DNA from: Flavobacteriales bacterium
GTDB lineage: Bacteria; Bacteroidota; Bacteroidia; Flavobacteriales_C; GCA-002722245
DNA: 64,000 nt
Assembly (NCBI GenBank): GCA_023251075.1
Contig: JAHEZM010000015.1
Span: 19,961-83,960 of the forward strand
Reading direction: 5' to 3'
The notes under the pieces: model-generated
Told to the model about the DNA's origin: nothing
The model's database searches: none
The model's input: the letters and a program-made list of their open reading frames with translations, nothing else
In this document: piece after piece, positions 1-8,003 of the stretch
Numbering within the stretch: the stretch's first letter is position 1
Layout: each line of letters opens with the position of its first letter
Made by a program: the position numbers and the translations under genes

Positions 1-803
1 AAAAATATTACGCCTGAATTGAATGGTAAATGGAAAGAATTAACAAACAACAATTCGAAATCCCGCATTATTTTAATGAAGCTTTGAATAATTCCATATT
101 GTACAAAAGCCAATATACCTACACTAATAACACCGGCTTTAATAAAACCCATAGGGGTTACTTCATCAGATTTTCTGAAGTAATAAACATAAACCAATGC
201 CGGAATGGAAAGGAGGTTCAATAAATGGACACCTATCGACAAGCCCATCAAATAAGCAATCAATATCAAATAACGATTGGCATACTTTTCATCTGCTAGG
301 GCATCCCATTTTAAAATCAACCAAAACACAATGGCCGTAAAAAATAAAGAAGATGCATAAACCTCTCCCTCTACTGCAGAAAACCAAACGGTATCAGTAA
401 AGGTGTAAGCCACTGCACCTACAAAACCACTTACCATGATGGCCAAAATATTCCCTTTTGTTAACTCTGTTTTGTTTTGTTGCGTTAATTTCTTTGCTAA
501 AGCTGTAGTAGTCCAAAACAAAAACATCATTGCAAAAGCAGTACTCAATGCAGAGAAAATATTAACCCAATAAGCAACCTGTGAAGTATCATCTCCTGCC
601 AACAATCCAAAAGCACGTGCAATCAACATCCAAAAAGGAGCTCCCGGAGGGTGACCCACTTCCATTTTAAACGCACTGGCGATGAACTCACCACAATCCC
701 AAAAACTTGCAGTTGGCTCAACAGTAGAGCAGTAAACATAAGCAGCGATGGCAAAAACAATCCATCCGGTAATGTTGTTATACTTTTTATAAAGACTTTC
801 CAT
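1..803 (-). CDS. DUF2723 family polytopic membrane protein, 3' end outside window
   Basis: The reading frame opens with ATG at 803 and stays open to the window edge, giving 267 residues of the N-terminal part. Near the start it has the block TASFWDCGEFIAS followed by GHPPGAPFW, which I recognise as the hallmark of DUF2723 proteins (related to the GT-C fold protein TMEM260). Several long hydrophobic segments follow. Members are integral-membrane proteins common in Bacteroidota and are presumed to glycosylate exported proteins or envelope polymers; the acceptor is unknown here. The leader contains a heptanucleotide array (814-841) downstream of a candidate promoter. Family assignment is firm, biochemical role is inference. 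Confidence 0.85.
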   Translation of the reverse strand, partial: MESLYKKYNNITGWIVFAIAAYVYCSTVEPTASFWDCGEFIASAFKMEVGHPPGAPFWMLIARAFGLLAGDDTSQVAYWVNIFSALSTAFAMMFLFWTTTALAKKLTQQNKTELTKGNILAIMVSGFVGAVAYTFTDTVWFSAVEGEVYASSLFFTAIVFWLILKWDALADEKYANRYLILIAYLMGLSIGVHLLNLLSIPALVYVYYFRKSDEVTPMGFIKAGVISVGILAFVQYGIIQSFIKIMRDFELLFVNSFHLPFNSGVIF

Positions 804-813
804 GAAATAAATG

Positions 814-841
814 TTCAAAGTTTAATGTCCAAAGTTCAATG
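814..841. repeat. Heptanucleotide array, four units
   Basis: Four consecutive 7-bp units read TTCAAAG, TTTAATG, TCCAAAG and TTCAATG. They lie in the presumed 5' leader of the DUF2723 gene. The same unit family, also four copies, occurs inside a coding region at 55789-55816. No function is evident. Confidence 0.7.
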
Positions 842-887
842 TTAGCTTTTGAATGATTGAATTAATAAATCACCCAATTTACTCCCG

Positions 888-917
888 CGAATTTAGTAAA
901 ATAATGGGCTTATAAAA
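888..917 (-). promoter_or_regulatory. Candidate promoter for the DUF2723 gene
   Basis: On the minus strand this reads TTT-N19-TAAATTCG, a near match to the Bacteroidota -33/-7 pattern TTG-N19-TAnnTTTG. It would give a leader of roughly 75-80 bases. The same TAAATTCG variant precedes tRNA-Leu and glyS in this window, which makes it more credible. Confidence 0.45.
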
Positions 918-981
918 ATTTGAAAGTGCTTAAATGTGCTTACTTAGAATTAACACGAAGTAGAAATTCTGGCTGGAAAGT

Positions 982-1011
982 TTGTGTTTAATGCCAAAAA
1001 AACTAAATTTG
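982..1011 (+). promoter_or_regulatory. Promoter for tRNA-Gln
   Basis: TTG at 982-984, an exact 19-bp spacer and TAAATTTG at 1004-1011 match the primary sigma factor consensus of Bacteroidota (TTG-N19-TAnnTTTG). The mature tRNA begins 18 bases downstream of the -7 element. Confidence 0.75.
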
Positions 1012-1029
1012 CACTTCGTTTTTTACAAT

Positions 1030-1100
1030 AGACCCATGGTGTAATGGTAGCACTGCACATTTTGGTTGTGTATGTCTAGGTTCGAGTCCTGGTGGGTTTA
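1030..1100 (+). tRNA. tRNA-Gln (anticodon TTG)
   Basis: The sequence folds as a cloverleaf. The acceptor stem is AGACCCA with TGGGTTT (one G-T pair), the D arm is GTG/CAC around TAATGGTAG, the anticodon stem is GCACA/TGTGT with loop TTTTGGT, and the T arm is CTAGG-TTCGAGT-CCTGG. Loop positions 34-36 are TTG, which reads CAA glutamine codons. The discriminator base is A and no CCA is encoded. A strong terminator follows within a few bases, so this is a monocistronic tRNA gene. Confidence 0.95.
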
Positions 1101-1103
1101 CAC

Positions 1104-1137
1104 AAAACCGCCCCGAAAATTTCGGGGCGGTTTTTTT
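1104..1137 (+). terminator. Rho-independent terminator after tRNA-Gln
   Basis: A GC-rich inverted repeat (ACCGCCCCGAAA pairing with TTTCGGGGCGGT) is followed by seven T residues on the plus strand. A shorter T-run on the other strand means it may also stop the leftward glutamate synthase-like gene that ends at 1141. Confidence 0.9.
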
Positions 1138-1140
1138 GTT

Positions 1141-2700
1141 TTACAATCCCTTTAAAAACTTATCTAATTCTTCTTTATTCAATAAACTCCCTTTCTCTAC
1201 ATAAGGAAATATCTCACTGTATTTCACATATTTACTCATGGTGATTCTTCTGTTGATATGCTCTCTTCTAATATCTTCCGGATCATTCAACCCTGCTGCT
1301 GCGGTTAATTCCACAAAGCTGTGAAGAGTGGCTTCATGGAAATTGGCTACTCTTTGTGATTTATCAGGAACATCTAATCCTTTAATTAAATTTTTATTTT
1401 GGGTGGCAACTCCCACCGGACAAGTATTGGTATTGCATTGTAAAGCCTGAATACAACCAATAGCCATCATCATTCCGCGCGCGCTATTCACCAAATCCGC
1501 ACCCAATGCAATAGCTCTTGCAATATCAAAACCTGTAATGATTTTACCCGATGCAATAATTTTTATGTCTTTTTTTAAATCTAATCCTGTAAGTACATTC
1601 GCTACAAAAGCCACCGCATCACGCATAGGCATACCTAAGGAATTTGAAAACTCCATGGGCGCAGCTCCAGTTCCTCCTTCTCCTCCATCAACCGTAATAA
1701 AATCGGGCTTAATTCCCGTTTCTATCATTGCTTCACAGATATCTGTAAATTCTCTTTTTTTACCAATACATAATTTAAATCCAACGGGTTTTCCTCCACT
1801 CAGTACTCTAACCTTTTTAATAAAAAGCAAAAGTTCTTTAGGGTTGCTAAATGCACTATGAGAAGAAGGTGAATGTATGTCTTTAAAAGGCTCAACCCCT
1901 CTTATTTTGGCAATTTCAGGAGTGTTTTTAGATGCCGGCAACAATCCGCCATGACCAGGTTTAGCCCCTTGAGAAATTTTAATTTCAACCATTTTTACCT
2001 GAGGTAAAATTGCCCTCTTTTGAAATTCGGCATCATTGAAATTGCCCTCTTTATCTCGTGCACCAAAATACCCTGTTCCAATTTGCCAAATTACATCTCC
2101 ACCCAACAAATGGTACTCACTCAAACCTCCCTCACCTGTGTTTTGAGCAAATTTGTTTTTTTTCGCCCCTAAATTAAGTGCCGAAACCGCAGCATAACTC
2201 AGCGCCCCATAACTCATGGCCGAAACATTTAATAAACTGGCTAAATAAGGTTGTTTACAATCAGGACCACCCACTAAAACACGTGGCTGTTTTTGATAAT
2301 ATTTAGAAGGTTTAGCATAAATAGAATGATCCATCCATTCATAACCTGCCGCATAAACATCCATTTGAGTTCCGAAAGGGGTTGAGTCGTTTACTTTCTT
2401 CGCTCTGCGATAAACCATACTCCTCAACAAACGATTGAAAGGCTTTCCTTCGGTATCGGTTTCTACAAAATATTGCATCATTTCCGGACGAATGGCTTCT
2501 AACATATAACGGAAATTCCCAATCACTGGAAAATTTCTTTTGATCGCATGCTTCTTCTGCGACATATCCCGAATACCCACTAAAATCAATGGCCCAAACA
2601 AAATCATACTATACCACACTGGTGCCCAGAAAAAACCAATAATAGCTACGATAGAAAAAATGACAATACTGATATAAATAAAAATTGATCTAACATTCAT
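1141..2700 (-). CDS. Membrane-anchored FMN-binding glutamate synthase family protein
   Basis: This 519-residue protein starts with two hydrophobic segments (about residues 5-25 and 27-43) and continues with the FMN/synthase core of glutamate synthase large subunits. Visible signatures are ISQGAKPGHGG (about 243-252), TVDGGEGGTGAAP (about 336-348) and the [3Fe-4S] ligand pattern C416-x5-C422-x4-C427. It lacks the N-terminal glutaminase domain and the C-terminal GXGXG domain of GltB, so it is the stand-alone form often annotated as FMN-binding glutamate synthase. The true substrate of these proteins is not settled. No gltD-like partner is nearby. Start is the ATG at 2700; a 188-bp gap separates it from the divergent ABC gene. 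Confidence 0.88.
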   Translation of the reverse strand: MNVRSIFIYISIVIFSIVAIIGFFWAPVWYSMILFGPLILVGIRDMSQKKHAIKRNFPVIGNFRYMLEAIRPEMMQYFVETDTEGKPFNRLLRSMVYRRAKKVNDSTPFGTQMDVYAAGYEWMDHSIYAKPSKYYQKQPRVLVGGPDCKQPYLASLLNVSAMSYGALSYAAVSALNLGAKKNKFAQNTGEGGLSEYHLLGGDVIWQIGTGYFGARDKEGNFNDAEFQKRAILPQVKMVEIKISQGAKPGHGGLLPASKNTPEIAKIRGVEPFKDIHSPSSHSAFSNPKELLLFIKKVRVLSGGKPVGFKLCIGKKREFTDICEAMIETGIKPDFITVDGGEGGTGAAPMEFSNSLGMPMRDAVAFVANVLTGLDLKKDIKIIASGKIITGFDIARAIALGADLVNSARGMMMAIGCIQALQCNTNTCPVGVATQNKNLIKGLDVPDKSQRVANFHEATLHSFVELTAAAGLNDPEDIRREHINRRITMSKYVKYSEIFPYVEKGSLLNKEELDKFLKGL

Positions 2701-2888
2701 AGTCTGATATTTAAACCCTTTGTACTTAACACTTGATTAAAAGTTTTGAAATCAACAAAATTCCAAAAAATTGTTGCTGATCGCTGCGAGTGAAAATAAA
2801 AAAAACTTTTTCAGTTTGCACTACAAGTCTCCCCCTTCTAATGAAATATCTTTCAACATATTTTTTTATACTTTTACTCACATAGTAA

Positions 2889-4610
2889 ATGAATCATTCA
2901 ACATCCATATTATTAGAAGTAAAAAACCTTGAAGTTAAATTTTCAAGTGGCAACGATATTTTCACTGCAGTGAAAGGAATTAGTTTTCATTTGAATCAAG
3001 GTGAAACTTTAAGCATTGTAGGTGAATCAGGATCGGGAAAATCAGTTACCTCCCTGTCCATCATGCAGTTAATTCCTTCTCCCCCAGGTAAAATTACTGG
3101 TGGTGAAATCAATTATTTTGGAAGAGAAGAAAAAATCAATTTGCTTTCTTTAAATGAGCACAACATGCGCAGTTTTAGAGGAAAAGATATTGCGATGATT
3201 TTTCAGGAACCTATGACTTCCTTAAATCCTGTTTTTACTTGTGGAGATCAAATATTAGAAGCCATCTTATTGCATCAGAAATGCTCAAAAAAAGAAGCTA
3301 AAATAAAAGCGATTGAATTATTTAATGAAGTTCAATTGCCCCGGCCGGAAAGCATTTTCGAAGCTTATCCTCATCAGCTCTCTGGCGGACAAAAACAAAG
3401 GGTAATGATCGCCATGGCCCTGTCGTGTGAACCCTCCATTTTAATTGCCGATGAACCCACTACCGCTTTAGATGTTACTGTTCAAAAAACCATTCTTCAA
3501 CTATTAAAAACCATTCAGCAAAAACGCCAAATGGGAATTATTTTCATTACCCATGATTTAGGCGTAGTGGCTGAAATTTCAGATCGCGCTTTGGTCATGC
3601 AAAATGGATCTGTTGTGGAAGAAGGAAGTGTTGTTGACTTATTTAAAAATCCCAAACACCCTTATACCAAAGGACTATTAGCTTGCCGACCACCTCTTGA
3701 TAAAAGATATATTCATTTGCCAACAGTGAGTGACTTCTTACAAAACGAAAATGTTTTTCAACCTGTTGAAATCACCAAAAATGATAGAGAACAAAACCAC
3801 ACAGAGCTCTATAGTAGTGACCCTGTTTTAGAAGTAAAAAATTTAAAAACCCATTTCCCCCTAAAGAAAAATATTTTCGGAAAAACTACTGCATGGGTGA
3901 AAGCCGTAGATGATGTTTCTTTCAAGGTTTATAAAGGAGAAACACTCGGATTAGTGGGTGAATCAGGTTGCGGAAAAACCACCATTGGAAGAAGTATTGT
4001 TCAGCTGGTAAATTCCATTTCGGGAGAAATTAATTATAAAGGACAACAATTATTTGAATTAAAAACAGAAGAGTTAAGATTAATTCGCAAAAAAATACAA
4101 ATCATTTTTCAAGATCCCTATTCTTCACTCAATCCTAGAATCCCTATTGGTAAAGCGATTCAAGAACCAATGAATGTTCATGGTATTCTAAATACCGAAA
4201 AAGAAAGAAAAGAGTATGTAATCAACTTACTCGAAAAAGTGAGCCTGAAACCAGAACATTTTTATCGTTATCCGCATGAGTTTTCAGGTGGTCAGCGACA
4301 AAGAATTTGTATCGCACGAGCTTTAGCAGTACAACCCGAATTTATTATTTGCGATGAATCTGTATCATCATTAGATGTTTCCGTACAAGCCCAAGTGCTC
4401 AATCTTTTAAATGATTTAAAAAGTGAATTTCAACTCACTTATATTTTTATTTCTCATGATTTATCGGTGGTAAAATTCATGTGCGACAGAATGATAGTAA
4501 TGAACAAATCAGGGAAAATTGAACAGATGGATGAAGCTGATGCGGTTTATGCTAATCCTCAAACCGAGTACACAAAAACTTTAATAGATTCCATTCCTAA
4601 AGGATTTTAA
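2889..4610 (+). CDS. ABC transporter ATP-binding protein, two fused ATPase domains (Dpp/Opp/Gsi type)
   Basis: This 573-residue cytoplasmic protein carries two complete ABC ATPase domains in tandem. The first has Walker A GESGSGKS (about 45-52), signature LSGGQ (164-168) and Walker B ILIADEP (184-190). The second has Walker A GESGCGKT (357-364), signature FSGGQRQR and Walker B FIICDES followed by SSLD. Each half ends in the oligopeptide-type extension (HPYTKGLL, TEYTKTLI). The arrangement equals a DppD-DppF fusion, as in GsiA or YejF, and would energise uptake of peptides or related solutes. No permease or binding-protein genes are adjacent, so the substrate cannot be inferred. Confidence 0.9.
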   Translation: MNHSTSILLEVKNLEVKFSSGNDIFTAVKGISFHLNQGETLSIVGESGSGKSVTSLSIMQLIPSPPGKITGGEINYFGREEKINLLSLNEHNMRSFRGKDIAMIFQEPMTSLNPVFTCGDQILEAILLHQKCSKKEAKIKAIELFNEVQLPRPESIFEAYPHQLSGGQKQRVMIAMALSCEPSILIADEPTTALDVTVQKTILQLLKTIQQKRQMGIIFITHDLGVVAEISDRALVMQNGSVVEEGSVVDLFKNPKHPYTKGLLACRPPLDKRYIHLPTVSDFLQNENVFQPVEITKNDREQNHTELYSSDPVLEVKNLKTHFPLKKNIFGKTTAWVKAVDDVSFKVYKGETLGLVGESGCGKTTIGRSIVQLVNSISGEINYKGQQLFELKTEELRLIRKKIQIIFQDPYSSLNPRIPIGKAIQEPMNVHGILNTEKERKEYVINLLEKVSLKPEHFYRYPHEFSGGQRQRICIARALAVQPEFIICDESVSSLDVSVQAQVLNLLNDLKSEFQLTYIFISHDLSVVKFMCDRMIVMNKSGKIEQMDEADAVYANPQTEYTKTLIDSIPKGF

Positions 4611-4636
4611 TTACATTTATACTCAAAATAAAATTT

Positions 4637-5566
4637 ATGGAAAATATTTTCGCAATCGCAGCAATAGTAGTCGTTTTACTAACTTTATTTTTATCATTCA
4701 TTACTGTTCAACAAGGAACCGTTGCTGTTATTACTGTCTTCGGAAAGTACAGAAGAATTATGACCGCAGGGTTGAATTTCAAAATTCCCTTTATTGAAAC
4801 TGTTTTCAAAAGAGTATCGGTACAAAACCGCTCCGTAGAGTTAGAATTTCAGGCCACTACTATAGATCAGGCAAATGTATATTTCAAAGCGATGTTGTTG
4901 TATGCAGTGTTCAATCCGAATGAAGAAACCATCAAAAATGTAGCTTTCAAATTCGTTGACGATAGAAGTTTAATGCAAGCCTTGGTGAGAACTATCGAAG
5001 GTTCTATCAGAGGTTTTGTAGCAACCAAAAAACAAGCGGAAGTTCTTTCTTTAAGAAACGAAATTGTACACGATGTAAAAGAGCAAATCGACAATACTTT
5101 GGAAGGTTGGGGATATCACCTCATCGACTTACAATTGAACGACATTACTTTCGACGATGCGATTATGAAATCGATGGCGCAGGTGGTAGCTTCTAACAAC
5201 TTAAAAGCTGCGGCGGAAAATGAAGGTCAGGCGTTATTGATCACCAAAACAAAAGCTGCTGAAGCAGAAGGTAACGCAATTAAAATTTCTGCGGAGGCGG
5301 AGAAGTTAGCAGCACAATTACGCGGACAAGGAGTGGCGTTATTCCGTCAGGAAGTAGCTAAAGGTATGACCGAGGCGGCAAAAGAAATGCAACAAGCCAA
5401 CTTAGATACTTCTGTAATTCTGTTTTCTATGTGGACTGAGGCCATCAAACAATTCTCTGAAAATGGTGAAAGCAACGTTATTTTCTTGGATGGTTCTACT
5501 GACAATATGCAGAAGACTATGCAACAAATGATGGCGATGAACACGTTGATGGCGCCGAAGAAGTAA
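4637..5566 (+). CDS. SPFH (stomatin/prohibitin-like) membrane protein
   Basis: This 309-residue protein has one N-terminal membrane segment (about residues 3-22), then a band-7/SPFH core beginning QQGTVAVITVFGKYRR and an Ala/Glu-rich coiled-coil region (about 190-250, with repeats such as AEAEGNAIKISAEAEKLA). Such proteins oligomerise into rings or microdomains in the membrane and modulate proteases or lipid order. It follows the ABC gene by 26 bp and may be co-transcribed. No NfeD-like partner is beside it. A palindromic repeat begins 6 bp after its stop codon. Confidence 0.87.
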   Translation: MENIFAIAAIVVVLLTLFLSFITVQQGTVAVITVFGKYRRIMTAGLNFKIPFIETVFKRVSVQNRSVELEFQATTIDQANVYFKAMLLYAVFNPNEETIKNVAFKFVDDRSLMQALVRTIEGSIRGFVATKKQAEVLSLRNEIVHDVKEQIDNTLEGWGYHLIDLQLNDITFDDAIMKSMAQVVASNNLKAAAENEGQALLITKTKAAEAEGNAIKISAEAEKLAAQLRGQGVALFRQEVAKGMTEAAKEMQQANLDTSVILFSMWTEAIKQFSENGESNVIFLDGSTDNMQKTMQQMMAMNTLMAPKK

Positions 5567-5571
5567 AAGAT

Positions 5572-5832
5572 CACCTAGTACGTCCTTGCGAGATTTTAGT
5601 ACCCAAAAATGAAGCAATCTTATAGTATTTTTAATTTCAATTGCCGTCGGTTTTAACCGACGGATTTGATTGTTTTCATAATAAGGCTTTAGCCGAACAA
5701 TATTTTTTGGCTAAAGCCCTGTATGTGTTCTTTTTTCCGTCGGTTAAAACCGACGGCAATTTACTGGAAGTTTTTGATGAATGAGATTGCTTCATTTTTG
5801 GGTACTAAAATCTCGCAAGGACGAGCTGGGGA
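5572..5832. repeat. Nested palindromic repeat element, copy 1
   Basis: A 261-bp element with long terminal inverted repeats (about 40 bp, nearly perfect, containing GTCCTTGCGAGATTTTAGTA and AAAAATGAAGCAATC) encloses two copies of a 20-bp palindrome with arms CCGTCGGTT (5644-5663 and 5737-5756) and an inner pair GGCTTTAGCC/GGCTAAAGCC (5685-5694, 5709-5718). It can fold almost end to end. A second, diverged copy lies in opposite orientation at 23207-23464. There is no coding capacity, so it looks like a MITE or REP-type element. It fills the whole space between the SPFH stop and the radA stop. Confidence 0.88.
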
Positions 5833-7200
5833 CTACTCCGCATTCCTAAACAAATGCTGCACTAAATCCTGTGCCTTTCCAACTCTCACAATCTTAATAT
5901 TCTTTCCTTTCAAAGAATCTTCATCATTGTACTTAGAAAGAAAAATAGTTTTGAATCCCATTTTCTCTGCTTCTTTGATGCGCGCGCCGACATTGCGCAC
6001 CGAGCGAATTTCTCCTGATAACCCTATCTCTCCTGCGAAGCAATAAGTAGATGGAATAGGAATATCAACTCCTGAAGAAAGAATCGCTGCAACAATGGAA
6101 AGATCTATTCCTGTGTCTTCGGGTTTGATTCCTCCCGTGATATTTAAGAAAACGTCTTTGAGTTGAATTTTAAATCCGCATCTTTTTTCTAATACTGCCA
6201 ACAGCATGTTTAAACGACGTGTGTCAAAACCTGTTGCAGAGCGCTGCGGAGTTCCATAAGCCGCTGTACTTACCAAAGCCTGGGTTTCTATCAATAACGG
6301 ACGAATCCCCTCCATAGAAGCAGAAATAGCAATGCCGCTTAAGTTCTCTTCATTTTGTGAAAGCAAAATAGATGATGGATTTTCTACCACTTTCAATCCG
6401 TATTCTTCCATTTGGTAAATCCCCATTTCATTCGATGGTCCGAAACGGTTTTTAGAACTTCTGATGATTCTGTAAATATGATTTCTATCGCCTTCGAAAG
6501 TAAGCACCACATCTACCATGTGTTCTAATACTTTCGGACCGGCAATTTGTCCGTCTTTAGTGATGTGCCCTATTAAGAAAGTTGGAATATTTCTTCTTTT
6601 CGCAATCAAAGTAATATCGTTCGCACATTCTCTAATCTGACTCACCGTACCTGGCGCAGAATCTAACTTTGAGGTTTGTAAGGTTTGAATAGAATCGATA
6701 ATCAATAACTCGGGTTCTTGCTTTTGAATATGCTCTAATATTCTCTCCACATTGGTTTCGGGAAGAATATAAATGTGTTCATTTACTTTTTGTAGTCGGT
6801 CGGCACGTGATTTAATTTGTTGCGGACTTTCCTCTCCTGATACATACAATACTTTTTTACCTGGAAATTGAAGTGCAATTTGCAGCATCAATGTTGATTT
6901 GCCAATGCCAGGTTCTCCGGTAAAAAGAATCACAGAGCCAGAAACCAAACCATCCCCCAACACGCGGTTGAGCTCGGTATCTTTTAAAATAATTCTTTCT
7001 TTACTGAGTGGTTGTACTTCATGCAAGAGCGTAGGCTCTAAGGCTACAATGCCCGGAATAGAAGTGTTTTGTATTTTATTGCTGCTGGTAATTTCTTCCT
7101 GGTAAGTGTTCCATTCTCCGCAGGCGGTACATCTTCCCAACCATTTGGCAGATTGGTTTCCGCAAGAGGTACAAACAAATACCGACTTGAGTTTAGCCAT
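5833..7200 (-). CDS. radA: DNA repair protein RadA
   Basis: This 455-residue protein has the full RadA layout. A zinc finger (C10, C13, C24, C27) comes first, then a RecA-like ATPase with Walker A GEPGIGKST (95-103), the RadA-specific KNRFG motif (250-254), and a C-terminal Lon-protease-like domain. RadA promotes branch migration and processing of recombination intermediates. It ends the leftward panC-panD-rfaE2-lipoprotein cluster, 3 bp after the preceding lipoprotein gene. Its stop codon directly abuts repeat copy 1. Confidence 0.97.
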   Translation of the reverse strand: MAKLKSVFVCTSCGNQSAKWLGRCTACGEWNTYQEEITSSNKIQNTSIPGIVALEPTLLHEVQPLSKERIILKDTELNRVLGDGLVSGSVILFTGEPGIGKSTLMLQIALQFPGKKVLYVSGEESPQQIKSRADRLQKVNEHIYILPETNVERILEHIQKQEPELLIIDSIQTLQTSKLDSAPGTVSQIRECANDITLIAKRRNIPTFLIGHITKDGQIAGPKVLEHMVDVVLTFEGDRNHIYRIIRSSKNRFGPSNEMGIYQMEEYGLKVVENPSSILLSQNEENLSGIAISASMEGIRPLLIETQALVSTAAYGTPQRSATGFDTRRLNMLLAVLEKRCGFKIQLKDVFLNITGGIKPEDTGIDLSIVAAILSSGVDIPIPSTYCFAGEIGLSGEIRSVRNVGARIKEAEKMGFKTIFLSKYNDEDSLKGKNIKIVRVGKAQDLVQHLFRNAE

Positions 7201-7203
7201 TGA

Positions 7204-7581
7204 TTATTGCTTCTCGAATTCATAGTAAATCATCCCGTCTTCCTGGCGCAATAAAACCAATGAAGTTGAATTCAGTTTTTCTATTTTGAACTCTCCTTTA
7301 AAATAATCTTTTCCTGCTTGGGAGGCATCTGGTCCCGAAATAGCAATTTTACTAGAACTTTTCATTTCATAGGTACCGGAATTTTGAACAAGACTGGTAT
7401 CTGGATAGTCATAACTTCTGGATACGTCTGTTTCAGTAAATATCCAAACTTCATTGTAATCTTTTGCCGGCACTTCAATTAATTTCCATTTACCCACTAA
7501 CTTTTGGTGAACCTCCTCTTTGCAAGAAAAAAATGTTGTTGCTAACAAAAAAAACAACCCAATATTTAATAACTTTCTCAT
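7204..7581 (-). CDS. Small lipoprotein, paralogue of its neighbour
   Basis: This 125-residue protein has a lipoprotein signal ending TTFFSC (Cys about residue 20). The mature part opens with a LVGKWKLIEV motif like lipocalin-type or DUF-type WxY proteins and ends RQEDGMIYYEFEKQ. The gene immediately upstream encodes a clear paralogue: YFKGEF, LVLLRQEDGMIYYEF here against YFKGNF, MILVRQEDGMLYYEF there. It is probably anchored in the periplasm or outer membrane. I do not recognise a named family and assign no function. Confidence 0.8.
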   Translation of the reverse strand: MRKLLNIGLFFLLATTFFSCKEEVHQKLVGKWKLIEVPAKDYNEVWIFTETDVSRSYDYPDTSLVQNSGTYEMKSSSKIAISGPDASQAGKDYFKGEFKIEKLNSTSLVLLRQEDGMIYYEFEKQ

Positions 7582-7617
7582 AGTCTAATTTTTAGTAAAA
7601 ATATAAATTAAAACGTA

Positions 7618-7998
7618 TTATTTGCTTTTAACAAATTCATAATACAACATTCCATCTTCTTGTCGCACCAGAATCATTTGATCATTATTCAGTTCCAATA
7701 TATCAAAATTACCTTTAAAATACTCCCCCCCAACCTTCGTTGTGTTTGGACCGGAAATAATAATGGCGTTGTTCTTTAACGTATATTTTCCCCACAGGGT
7801 TGTATCAATTTGCAAACCATTGCGAACAATACAATAAACACTGTCTTCATCAAATCTCCAATAGCTGGTATCATCGAACAATGCTGGCTTGGTAACAGAG
7901 ACGTATTGCCATTCTCCCATTATTTTGTTTTTATGTTCTCTCTGACAAGAGCATAAAATCAGGGAAAACAAAAACACTATAGCTAAGGCCACCCTCAT
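7618..7998 (-). CDS. Small lipoprotein, paralogue of its neighbour
   Basis: This 126-residue protein has a signal peptide and lipobox (LILCSC, Cys about residue 17-18), then IMGEWQYVSV and a conserved C-terminal block with YFKGNF and RQEDGMLYYEF. It is a tandem duplicate of the next gene at 7204-7581. Both sit between rfaE2 (5 bp upstream) and radA in one apparent transcription unit. The function is unknown; the fold is likely a small beta-barrel or lipocalin-like domain by its GEW/GKW start, which is inference. Confidence 0.8.
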   Translation of the reverse strand: MRVALAIVFLFSLILCSCQREHKNKIMGEWQYVSVTKPALFDDTSYWRFDEDSVYCIVRNGLQIDTTLWGKYTLKNNAIIISGPNTTKVGGEYFKGNFDILELNNDQMILVRQEDGMLYYEFVKSK

Positions 7999-8003
7999 TT
8001 GAT

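Noticed and set aside
651..845. Plus-strand frame MTHFHFKRTG
   Set aside because: It is antisense to the DUF2723 gene, whose conserved FWDCGEF and GHPPGAP blocks establish the coding strand.
2820..2888. Promoter for the double-ATPase ABC gene
   Set aside because: TATACTTTTA just before the start resembles a -7 element but lacks the final G and a properly spaced TTG, so it is not listed.
5572..5832. Insertion sequence with transposase
   Set aside because: The element is only 261 bp and has no coding capacity; no transposase is found in the window.
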